From Parvibaculum sp. (lineage in GTDB: Bacteria; Pseudomonadota; Alphaproteobacteria; Parvibaculales; Parvibaculaceae): a stretch of 14,873 bases of DNA. Below are positions 7,242 to 13,896 of the stretch, one piece after another; positions within the stretch are counted from its first letter, which is position 1; every line of letters begins with the position of its first letter. The notes beneath the pieces are model-generated. The model worked only from the letters and a program-made list of their open reading frames with translations. It did not search any database and was not told the origin of the DNA. Position numbers and translations under genes: made by a program. The stretch spans positions 1 through 14,873 of the forward strand of contig JACIYQ010000255.1 of assembly GCA_014359855.1 (NCBI GenBank). The letters are read 5' to 3'.

Positions 7242-8651
7242 ATGACGAAGGACATCGCACCCGTTCACATCATCGGCGCCGGCATGGCGGGCTCCGAGGC
7301 CACATGGCAGCTCGCGCAGGCCGGCTGCCCCGTGGTCCTGCACGAGATGCGGCCGCTGGTGAAGACGGACGCCCACCACACGGAGGGCTTTGCCGAACTC
7401 GTCTGCTCCAATTCCTTCCGCTCGGACGACCCGGACCTCAATGCCGTCGGCCTGCTGCATGAGGAGATGCGCCGCGCAGGCTCGATCATGATGGAGGCGG
7501 CGGAAGTCGCGCGCGTGCCGGCGGGCGGCGCGCTCGCCGTCGACCGCGACATCTTCTCGGTTTATGTGACGGAGAAGCTCAGCGCGCATCCGATGGTGAC
7601 GGTGGAACGCGGCGAGATAACCGGACTTCCTCCCGCCGACTGGGACAAGGTGATCGTGGCGACGGGACCGCTCACCTCCGACGCACTGGGAAAGGCGATC
7701 AGCGAGATCACCGGCGCGGACGAACTCGCCTTCTTCGATGCCATCGCACCCATTGTCTATCGCGACAGTATCGACATGTCGATTTGCTGGTTCCAGTCGC
7801 GCTACGACAAGGAGAGCGCGGGTGCGACGGGCCCGGCGGGCGCGGGCAAGGACTACATCAACTGCCCGATGACGCGCGAGCAATATGAAGGCTTCGTCGA
7901 GGCGCTGCTGAGCGGCGGCAAGACCGAGTTCAAGGAATGGGAAACCTCGACGCCCTATTTCGACGGCTGCCTGCCCATCGAGGTGATGGCGGAACGTGGG
8001 CCCGAGACGCTGCGCTTCGGGCCCATGAAGCCTGTGGGCCTCACCAATCCGCACAATCCGGACGTGAAGGCCTATGCGGTGGTGCAGCTTCGCCAGGACA
8101 ATGCGCTGGGCACGCTCTACAACATGGTCGGCTTCCAGACGAAGCTGAAGCACGGCGAACAGACGCGCATTTTCCGCACCATTCCCGGACTTGAGAACGC
8201 GGAATTCGCGCGGCTCGGCGGGCTCCACCGCAACACCTTCATCAACAGTCCGAACCTGCTCGACGGCATCATGCGGCTGAAGAACGATCCGCGATTGCGC
8301 TTCGCGGGTCAGATCACCGGCGTCGAAGGCTATGTGGAGAGCGGCGCGATGGGGCTGCTCGCGGGCCGCTTCGCCGCCGCCGAACGCCACGGCCACGCTG
8401 TCACGCCGCCGCCGCGCACGACCGCGCTCGGCGCGCTGCTCGCGCATATCACCGGCGATGCGAACGCCGCGACGTTCCAGCCGATGAACGTGAATTTCGG
8501 TCTCTTCCCCGAGCCCGAAGTCCCACGCGACGAAAACGGCAAGCGCCCCCGCGGCAAGGCCAAGGCCCCTGCCCGCAAACGCGCCTATACCTCGCGCGCG
8601 CTGCGCGACCTTGAAGGCTGGCTCCATCCGAAAGCGGAAGCGGCTGAATAG
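7242..8651 (+). CDS. trmFO: Methylenetetrahydrofolate--tRNA-(uracil-5-)-methyltransferase TrmFO
   Basis: TrmFO is a cytoplasmic flavoprotein that makes ribothymidine at position 54 of the tRNA T-loop, using methylene-THF as carbon donor and FADH2 as reductant. The ATG at 7242 gives 469 aa and places the dinucleotide-binding GAGMAGSE (residues 12-19) right at the N-terminus, as usual. An in-frame TTG at 7206 would add 12 atypical residues and is not favoured, although AAGGAGG lies 14 bases before it. Family hallmarks are ELVCSNSFRSDD with the conserved Cys55, NCPMTREQYE with Cys208 (probably the second conserved Cys), and FQPMNVNFGLFPE (412-424) near the C-terminus. The last residues are a short basic/Ala tail. 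Its stop directly touches the stop of the opposing gene. Assignment is secure. Confidence 0.95.
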   Translation: MTKDIAPVHIIGAGMAGSEATWQLAQAGCPVVLHEMRPLVKTDAHHTEGFAELVCSNSFRSDDPDLNAVGLLHEEMRRAGSIMMEAAEVARVPAGGALAVDRDIFSVYVTEKLSAHPMVTVERGEITGLPPADWDKVIVATGPLTSDALGKAISEITGADELAFFDAIAPIVYRDSIDMSICWFQSRYDKESAGATGPAGAGKDYINCPMTREQYEGFVEALLSGGKTEFKEWETSTPYFDGCLPIEVMAERGPETLRFGPMKPVGLTNPHNPDVKAYAVVQLRQDNALGTLYNMVGFQTKLKHGEQTRIFRTIPGLENAEFARLGGLHRNTFINSPNLLDGIMRLKNDPRLRFAGQITGVEGYVESGAMGLLAGRFAAAERHGHAVTPPPRTTALGALLAHITGDANAATFQPMNVNFGLFPEPEVPRDENGKRPRGKAKAPARKRAYTSRALRDLEGWLHPKAEAAE

Positions 8652-9509
8652 TCAAATCCGGTTCGTGATATTGCGCCCCATCAGCCGGAGCTGACGCCGG
8701 AAGGCGGGCACCTCCACCGGCGTCCTGAACGGGTCGAAGCCGGGCGCCGTCATGAGGTCCAGGTAGCGGTCGCAAAGCGAGGCAGGCAGCAGCGCTGGAA
8801 GAAGCCCCGCGTCGTAGGATGCGGCACGCGCGGAAGCGAGATGCCCGCGCGCGCGGGACGCTACATCCATGATCGCGCCGCGCAATTCCTCATTCATCTT
8901 TCCGGCAAGCACGTCATGCGGATCGACATTGCGCGCGAGAAGAATATCGGCGGGCAGCATCAGCCGTCCCTGCGAGGCATGAAGGGGAAGCGCGCGCAGA
9001 AGACCCGTCAGCGCATAAGCGATGCCCGCATGACGGATCGCCTCGCCTGCCGCCTCCGCCTTTTCCGCATCGAGTGCCCCCGCAGCAAGATGCATGAGGG
9101 CTGAGGACGTCGCCTCCGCGTAAGTTTCGAGCTGTCCCATGTCCTCGAACACGTCCTCGGACAGATCGCGTTCGCGTGCATCCACAAGTCCTGACAGAGA
9201 GTCCGGCGAAAAAACATCCGCTTCGTGCAGTGCGATGGCAGCGGCATGACCTCGCGTCTCGCCGCGTGGCAACCCCTCCAGCGTTTCCCGCCACCATTGC
9301 AGCCTTATGTGACCCATCATCGGCTCACTGACCGTTTCGGCGACACGGGCGATTTCGAGATTGAAGGCGTAGAGCGCAACTAGCGAGGGCTGCTTGAGCG
9401 GAGGCGTGAAAAGGAGCGTCAGAAAGCGGTCGTGATCATGCGCGCGCACCTCGTCGAGGCACATGCGCATGCTCTCGCTCAATCCGCTCGTCCGGCTTTT
9501 CGTTGCCAT
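8652..9509 (-). CDS. Squalene/phytoene synthase-fold protein, NDUFAF6-like (probably non-catalytic)
   Basis: This 285-aa protein belongs to the squalene/phytoene synthase superfamily: HIRLQWWRETLE (67-78) matches the conserved G-x-I-R-L-Q-W-W-R-E block, and GIAYALTGLLRALPLH...GRLMLPADIL (162-190) matches the second helix region. The two Asp-rich Mg-binding motifs of true synthases are absent: the first position reads EIARV (52-56), and no DxxxD follows the LLRALPLH segment. That pattern fits the NDUFAF6 (C8orf38) group, a mitochondrial complex I assembly factor with alphaproteobacterial relatives, more than a carotenoid or hopanoid enzyme. The ATG at 9509 follows AGGT at loose spacing. There is no carotenoid or hopanoid gene nearby, but the NDUFAF3-like gene is in the same cluster. 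Its stop is immediately adjacent to that of trmFO. Fold assignment is strong; the role is inferred. Confidence 0.82.
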   Translation of the reverse strand: MATKSRTSGLSESMRMCLDEVRAHDHDRFLTLLFTPPLKQPSLVALYAFNLEIARVAETVSEPMMGHIRLQWWRETLEGLPRGETRGHAAAIALHEADVFSPDSLSGLVDARERDLSEDVFEDMGQLETYAEATSSALMHLAAGALDAEKAEAAGEAIRHAGIAYALTGLLRALPLHASQGRLMLPADILLARNVDPHDVLAGKMNEELRGAIMDVASRARGHLASARAASYDAGLLPALLPASLCDRYLDLMTAPGFDPFRTPVEVPAFRRQLRLMGRNITNRI

Positions 9510-9530
9510 AAGCTGTTACCTAAAGCGAAC

Positions 9531-9553
9531 GGGGCCGCCTTCAAGGCGGCCCC
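9531..9553 (-). terminator. Strong GC hairpin after the PuuD-like gene
   Basis: GGGGCCGCC (9531-9539) and GGCGGCCCC (9545-9553) form a perfect 9-bp stem with loop TTCAA, which can extend by two T-A pairs. It lies 27 bases beyond the minus-strand stop of the PuuD-like gene and 21 bases before the ATG of the NDUFAF6-like gene. Only a TTT follows on the minus strand, so termination may be partial, or this may be an intercistronic stability hairpin. Confidence 0.6.
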
Positions 9554-9579
9554 GCGGCATCCATTCTTCCAGGTCGCGA

Positions 9580-10194
9580 TCAGTAGATGTTCTGAGCCGA
9601 CACCATGGCGAAGAGCATCGGAATCGAGAGCATCGTGTTGGTCCGCGAGAAGAGCATCGCGGTACGCGCGGCGGCGGGCTTCGATTCAGCCGGCGCATCG
9701 ACCAGCCCAAGCGCGATCTTCTGGTTCGGCCAGATCACGAACCAGACGTTGAACCACATGATGATGCCGAGCCACATGCCGATACCGATGGCGATGTTCT
9801 TCGGATTCGCGAAGCCCTCGCTCGCGCCAAGCGTCAGCGCCTCGATGAAATAGAGGTTCATCGCCGCGAGGATGAGACCGGTGACAATGGTCGCCATGGC
9901 ACCCCAGCGGAACCACCACAAGGCAGCCGGCGCAATGACCTTGCCGATGGCAGGCTTCTGATCGTCCGGAATCTTCGGCATGTTGGGGATCTGAACGAAG
10001 TTGAAATACCAGAGCAGACCGATCCACATCACGCCGCTGATGACATGGAGCCAGCGGAAGATGAACGCCCAGAAACTGTGGCCGAGCGCATAGCCTTCCC
10101 AGCCGTTGAAGTTGAGATAGAGAAGCAGCAGGACCGCCGCGAGCACGAAACCGGCAATGACCGTGTTCCGCAGTGATGTCAGTATTGTTGCCAT
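9580..10194 (-). CDS. Small membrane protein with PuuD-like (Urate_ox_N) domain
   Basis: This 204-aa integral membrane protein has about five hydrophobic helices (near residues 12-28, 44-66, 92-117, 133-155 and 186-200). The motifs RWLHVISGVMWIGLLWYFNF (47-66) and FNVWFVIWPNQK (148-159) resemble the N-terminal membrane domain of urate hydroxylase PuuD (Urate_ox_N). The conserved His50 could be a cofactor or heme ligand, but that is a guess. Real PuuD enzymes carry a C-terminal cytochrome c domain; here there is no CxxCH and the protein ends soon after the last helix, so urate oxidation is unproven. The ATG at 10194 is chosen because GAGGGG lies about 8 bases upstream. An in-frame ATG at 10248 would add 18 unconvincing residues. 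No purine-degradation genes are nearby; neighbours are SecDF and complex I assembly-factor homologues. Confidence 0.72.
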   Translation of the reverse strand: MATILTSLRNTVIAGFVLAAVLLLLYLNFNGWEGYALGHSFWAFIFRWLHVISGVMWIGLLWYFNFVQIPNMPKIPDDQKPAIGKVIAPAALWWFRWGAMATIVTGLILAAMNLYFIEALTLGASEGFANPKNIAIGIGMWLGIIMWFNVWFVIWPNQKIALGLVDAPAESKPAAARTAMLFSRTNTMLSIPMLFAMVSAQNIY

Positions 10195-10314
10195 GGAGTT
10201 TCCCCTCTGATTGTCACCCGCCGCAGACGCGGCCGGCGGAGACGGCAAGACGCGCTCCCTGACCCCGGGACGGCATGCCTCATCATCGTGCGACTCAATG
10301 TCGCCATCTGGGAA

Positions 10315-10343
10315 AAGCTAGGAGTTTCCGGGAAAAAAGCCAA
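10315..10343 (-). promoter_or_regulatory. Candidate promoter for the PuuD-like gene
   Basis: On the minus strand TTGGCT (10343-10338) and TAGCTT (10320-10315) are spaced by 17 bases, predicting a start near 10308 and a leader of about 113 bases. The -10 is poor. The -35 overlaps the end of the terminator for the preceding gene. The leader (10195-10307) holds a small hairpin, GCCGC/GCGGC (10220-10233), just before the ribosome site; nothing else was recognised in this 164-base gap. Confidence 0.3.
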
Positions 10344-10365
10344 GCCCTGAAACCCTACTCAGGCT
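10333..10365 (-). terminator. Candidate intrinsic terminator of the yajC-secDF-Mth938 operon
   Basis: On the minus strand AGCCTGA (10365-10359, including the stop codon of the Mth938-like gene) can pair with TCAGGGCT (10350-10343) with one bulged G. A run of six T follows at 10338-10333. Stem strength is modest and four bases separate stem and T-run, but the position at the end of an operon and the T-run make termination plausible. Confidence 0.45.
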
Positions 10366-10733
10366 ACGGCAATGAATGCCGCCGCGACTCGCCGATTTTC
10401 GGAGAGCATCATGTTGTAGGTGCGGCAGGCCGGGCCTGTCGCCATGACGTCCGGGAAGATGGTGTGCGACTCAAGCCGCCGCTTCGCATCGGCGGAAAGG
10501 CGGAGTGTGCTCTCGCCCGATCCGATGATCAGGAAATCGAAATGCCCGGCTGCCTCGACAATCGGCGCGAGCGACGCGGGCGTTATCTCCTCGACCGATT
10601 TCGGTGCCCACGGATACAGGCCAAGCGGCGTCACGACGATCGAGCCTTCGAAGCGCTGGTCCGCAAGGCGAAAGCCGCAATCGCCATAGGAGTCGACGGG
10701 CGGCTGCCCCTTGAAACGCGGTTTCGTGCCCAT
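10359..10733 (-). CDS. Mth938/NDUFAF3-like (DUF498/DUF598) protein
   Basis: This 124-aa soluble protein of the Mth938-like family includes human NDUFAF3, a complex I assembly factor. Recognisable features, in order, are PPVDSYGDCGFR (11-22), a GSIVVTPLGLYPW strand region (30-42), DFLIIGSGE, and the C-terminal signature MATGPACRTYNMMLSENRRV followed by AAAFIAVA. The last block is typical of the family. The ATG at 10733 lies only 5 bases after the secF stop, and its ribosome site (GAGG) is inside the end of secF, so translation is probably coupled to SecF. The conserved placement of this gene behind secDF in alphaproteobacteria suggests a link between membrane insertion and respiratory complex assembly. 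The biochemical activity is unknown. Assignment to the family is firm. Confidence 0.88.
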   Translation of the reverse strand: MGTKPRFKGQPPVDSYGDCGFRLADQRFEGSIVVTPLGLYPWAPKSVEEITPASLAPIVEAAGHFDFLIIGSGESTLRLSADAKRRLESHTIFPDVMATGPACRTYNMMLSENRRVAAAFIAVA

Positions 10734-10738
10734 AGAGG

Positions 10739-11692
10739 TCAGGCCTCGCCGGTGGCCTTTTCCTTCGAGACGCCGCCGAGCCCGCCGGTCGTCGCATCGC
10801 GCGAGACGCCGACGGCGAGAAGCACCGGCCCTGCAATGAAGATCGAGGAATAGGTGCCGATGAAGATGCCGAAGATCATCGCAAAGACGAAGCCGCGGAT
10901 GACTTCACCGCCGAAGACGAAGAGTGCGAGGAGCGCCAGAAGCGTCGTGCCCGACGTCATGACGGTGCGCGACAACGTCTGGTTGACCGACAGATCGATG
11001 AGCGCCGCGAGGTCCATCTTCTTGTACTTGCGCAGGTTCTCGCGCACGCGATCGAACACGATCACGGTGTCGTTCATCGAATAACCGACAATGGTGAGAA
11101 GTGCGGCAATGGACTGCAGGTTGAACTCGATCTGCAGGAGACAGAAGAGCGCAATGGTCGCGAGCACGTCGTGCACCAGCGCGACGACCGCACCGAGGCT
11201 GAACTGCCATTCGAAGCGGAACCAGATGTAGAGGAGCATCAGCGCAACCGAGATCAGGACGGCGAGAATGCCATCCTCGACGAGCTCACCGCTCACCTGA
11301 GGTCCGACGACCTCGACGCGGCGATATTCGACGCCATCGCCGAGCGCGTTCTTGATTTTCTCGACCACGGCCTGCGAAGCCCTGTCGGCATCGTCGCCTT
11401 CCGGCGCCGCCACGCGGATCAGAACATCGTCCGCCTGACCGAATTCCTGAATTTGAACTTCACCGAGACCGAGCCCGCCGAGATCGTTGCGGATGCTGCC
11501 TATATCGGCAGGACCATCGGTCGTGATTTCGATGAGGATACCGCCCTTGAAGTCGATGCCGAAATTGAGCCCCCTCGTGACGAGCAGCACGACGGCGGCA
11601 ACCATCACGACGAGCGAAAGTCCCACCGCCACATAGCGCCAGCGCGAAAACGGGATCTTTGTATCGTCGGGAACGAGCTTGAGATGTCTCAT
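10739..11692 (-). CDS. secF: Protein translocase subunit SecF
   Basis: This inner-membrane subunit of the SecDF complex uses proton flow to help pull preproteins through SecYEG on the periplasmic side. It has 317 aa, with a first membrane helix near 20-38, a short periplasmic domain that begins with the hallmark NFGIDFKGG (43-51), and five further helices from about residue 138. The family motifs GPQVSGEL (130-137) and VGYSMNDTVIVFDRVREN (202-219) are intact. The latter contains the conserved Asp of the proton path region. The ATG at 11692 is preceded by GGGAG at about 11 bases. Only 21 bases separate it from the secD stop, and the Mth938-like gene follows after 5 bases, so all belong to one operon. 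Length is typical. Confidence 0.97.
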   Translation of the reverse strand: MRHLKLVPDDTKIPFSRWRYVAVGLSLVVMVAAVVLLVTRGLNFGIDFKGGILIEITTDGPADIGSIRNDLGGLGLGEVQIQEFGQADDVLIRVAAPEGDDADRASQAVVEKIKNALGDGVEYRRVEVVGPQVSGELVEDGILAVLISVALMLLYIWFRFEWQFSLGAVVALVHDVLATIALFCLLQIEFNLQSIAALLTIVGYSMNDTVIVFDRVRENLRKYKKMDLAALIDLSVNQTLSRTVMTSGTTLLALLALFVFGGEVIRGFVFAMIFGIFIGTYSSIFIAGPVLLAVGVSRDATTGGLGGVSKEKATGEA

Positions 11693-11713
11693 GATGTCAT
11701 GTTCTCCCGGCGC

Positions 11714-13321
11714 TCACAGGACCAGAGCCTTGGGCCGGCGGCGGCGCAACCAGACCGAGACCATGTAGCGATTGACGGTAAAGGCCGTGAAGACCGATGT
11801 GACGATACCGATGCCGAGCGTCACCGCGAAACCGCGCACCGGCCCCGACCCCATCTGGAAGAGGATTGCGGCCGAGATGAGGGTGGTGATGTTCGCGTCG
11901 AGAATGGAGGAAAGCGCGCGGTTGTAGCCGGACTCGATCGCGGGGATCGGGCTTTTTCCCGCCGCGACTTCTTCTCTTATGCGCTCGTAGATCAGCACGT
12001 TCGCGTCGACCGCCATGCCGATGGTCAGCACGATACCGGCGATACCCGGCAGCGTGAGCGTCGCCTGCAGCACCGAAAGCACGGCAAAGACCATCGCGAT
12101 GTTCAGGATGAGCGCGATATTCGCAAGGATGCCGAAAAAGCCGTAGATCGCAATCATGAAGGCAACGACGGCGAGGGAGCCGATGATCGCCGCAATCTCG
12201 CCGGCACGGATGGAGTCCGCACCGAGGCCCGGACCGACGGTTCTCTCCTCGAGGACGGTGATCTCCACCGGCAGCGCACCGGAGCGAAGGAGAATCGCGA
12301 GATTATTCGCTTCCTGCACCGTGAAGTTGCCGCTGATCTGGCCCTGCCCGCCCATGATCGGCTCGCGGATGACCGGCGCGCTGATCACTTCATTGTCGAG
12401 CACGATGGCAAACGGCCTGCCGACGCTGTCGCGGGTCACCTCGCCGAACTGGCGCGCACCCGTCGCATCGAAACGGAAGTTGACGACCGGTGTTCCTGAA
12501 CGCTGATCGAAGCCGGGTTGCGCATCGACGAGACGGTCGCCGCCGACCATGATCCGTCGCTCGACGAGCACCGGGGTCTTCGGCTGGTCCGACGTGTAGA
12601 GGAGTTCGGTGCCGGCAGGCACCGTTCGCGAAGCAAGCGCCTGCTGACCCGACATGGCATTGCTGACGAGGCGGAAGTTCATCTTCGCCGTCTTGCCGAG
12701 CAACGCCTTCAACTGGCTCGGATCGTCGAGGCCCGGCACCTGAACGAGAATGCGGTCGATGCCTTGTTGCTGGATGACAGGTTCGGTCGTGCCGAGTTCG
12801 TCGATACGGCGGCGCACGATCTCGATTGACTGCTGCACCGCGGACTGGACGCGGGCGCGCTTCGCCGCCTCGCTGAGCACGATCGAAATCTGCGGGCCAT
12901 CGGCCGTGATCAGCAGATCGCGCTCCGGCAATGACGAAAACTGGTTGCCCGCGACGATTGACGAAAGCTCGCCGATCGCGTCGCGCGCCTTTTCAGCATC
13001 GGCCGGAGCGGTAATGCGGACGACAACGCTGCCATCCTTGATGCCGAGGCCGGTATAGGGAACGCTCACATCGCGCAGCGCACCGCGCACTTCGTTCACG
13101 AGCCCCTGCAGGCGTTCGCGCACCAGCGCGTCGGTCTCGAGACCGAGCAGCATGTAGGAGCCGCCGCGCAGGTCGAGGCCGAGATTGATCTGCTGATGCG
13201 GAAGCCAGGCAGGCACATCCTGGAGCTTCGACTTCGGCACGAAGTTGGGCGCTGTGTAAACGAGCCCCGCAACGCAGAGAATGTAGATCAGAACGATCTT
13301 CCAGCGGTCGAAATGCAGCAT
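11714..13321 (-). CDS. secD: Protein translocase subunit SecD
   Basis: SecD is the partner of SecF and has a large periplasmic domain that binds emerging preproteins. It is 535 aa: a first membrane helix at about 7-25, then GLDLRGGS (48-55), and the P1 domain including RRRIDELGTTEP (170-181) and the base/head segment to about residue 365. Five more helices fill roughly 375-523. The motif GMAVDANVLIYERIREE (435-451) contains Asp439, the equivalent of the essential proton-carrying Asp. The protein ends in a basic tail (RRRRP). The length is normal for alphaproteobacteria and shorter than the E. coli protein. The ATG at 13321 follows GGGAGGGGG about 11 bases upstream. It lies 42 bases downstream of the yajC stop and 21 bases ahead of secF. 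Confidence 0.97.
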   Translation of the reverse strand: MLHFDRWKIVLIYILCVAGLVYTAPNFVPKSKLQDVPAWLPHQQINLGLDLRGGSYMLLGLETDALVRERLQGLVNEVRGALRDVSVPYTGLGIKDGSVVVRITAPADAEKARDAIGELSSIVAGNQFSSLPERDLLITADGPQISIVLSEAAKRARVQSAVQQSIEIVRRRIDELGTTEPVIQQQGIDRILVQVPGLDDPSQLKALLGKTAKMNFRLVSNAMSGQQALASRTVPAGTELLYTSDQPKTPVLVERRIMVGGDRLVDAQPGFDQRSGTPVVNFRFDATGARQFGEVTRDSVGRPFAIVLDNEVISAPVIREPIMGGQGQISGNFTVQEANNLAILLRSGALPVEITVLEERTVGPGLGADSIRAGEIAAIIGSLAVVAFMIAIYGFFGILANIALILNIAMVFAVLSVLQATLTLPGIAGIVLTIGMAVDANVLIYERIREEVAAGKSPIPAIESGYNRALSSILDANITTLISAAILFQMGSGPVRGFAVTLGIGIVTSVFTAFTVNRYMVSVWLRRRRPKALVL

Positions 13322-13363
13322 GACGGCTTGCCCCCTCCCGGGTGGCTGTGAGCGGGCGGCTTA

Positions 13364-13681
13364 TTAGGACGGGGAATTCGTATTGGCCGGTACGGGCTCC
13401 GATTTGGAACGGACCTCGCTCAACGTGCCCTTGACGACGCGGACGCGAACATTTTCGGCGATTTCAACCGTGATTTCAGCGTCGTCCACCTTGGTAACCT
13501 TGCCGACGAGGCCGCCAGCCGTCACCACCACATCGCCGCGGCGCACATTGGAGACCATCTCGCGATGCTCCTTCACGCGACGCTGCTGAGGACGCAGTAC
13601 CAGGAAGTACATGATCGCAAAAAGCGCGATAAACGGAAAAAGCTGGATCAGAAAGTCCGAAGCGCCGCCGGCTCCACCCAT
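13364..13681 (-). CDS. yajC: Sec translocon accessory protein YajC
   Basis: YajC is a small inner-membrane protein that associates with SecDF and YidC. The ATG at 13681 is chosen because AGGAG lies 7 bases upstream and because the resulting 105-aa protein starts a few residues before the single membrane helix (about 10-29), as in the family. The longer open frame upstream is not YajC-like. After the helix comes RPQQRRVKEHREM (30-42), then a soluble domain with RRGDVVVTAGGLVGKV (47-62) and an acidic/Ser-Pro-rich end. It is the first gene of the yajC-secD-secF-Mth938-like operon, with a promoter candidate about 75 bases upstream. Confidence 0.95.
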   Translation of the reverse strand: MGGAGGASDFLIQLFPFIALFAIMYFLVLRPQQRRVKEHREMVSNVRRGDVVVTAGGLVGKVTKVDDAEITVEIAENVRVRVVKGTLSEVRSKSEPVPANTNSPS

Positions 13682-13756
13682 AGAAGTCTCCTGTTCTGGC
13701 CTTTCGCACGGCGGAACCGCTTGAACCAAGGGCCGCCTCGCACTGATTTGCGCGGG

Positions 13757-13784
13757 ACTATACCGGCCAGCCGGGCAATTGCAA
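13757..13784 (-). promoter_or_regulatory. Probable promoter of the yajC-secDF operon
   Basis: On the minus strand TTGCAA (13784-13779) is followed after 16 bases by TATAGT (13762-13757), a 5 of 6 match to the -10 consensus. The start would be near 13750, giving a leader of about 70 bases. This is the best promoter-like pair I see in the window. Confidence 0.55.
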
Positions 13785-13804
13785 ACACACCCGGCCACCT
13801 GGCG

Positions 13805-13832
13805 TGGACGCAGCTAAGTTTTGGGATATACA
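13805..13832 (+). promoter_or_regulatory. Candidate promoter of the DUF815 ATPase gene
   Basis: TGGACG (13805-13810) and TATACA (13827-13832) are separated by 16 bases, predicting a start near 13840 and a leader of about 57 bases. It lies back-to-back with the yajC promoter candidate in the 215-base divergent region 13682-13896; nothing else was recognised there. Confidence 0.4.
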
Positions 13833-13896
13833 GGGATTTCCCGAGTCCAGCCCGGGCCCCTATCCCGGTTCACGCCATCCCTTGCGAGCATCGTCC

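Noticed and set aside
7194..8627. A 477-codon minus-strand open frame opposite trmFO.
   Set aside because: It mirrors trmFO almost completely and its composition is Arg/Ala/His-rich without motifs; it is a shadow of the real gene.
11171..12499. A 442-codon plus-strand open frame across secF and secD.
   Set aside because: It is antisense to intact secDF, with a highly charged Asp/Arg/His composition and no domain; shadow frame.
13804..13896. Upstream GTG start for the DUF815 gene adding 31 residues.
   Set aside because: The added stretch is Pro/Ser-rich and unlike the family, and it would overlap the candidate promoter.
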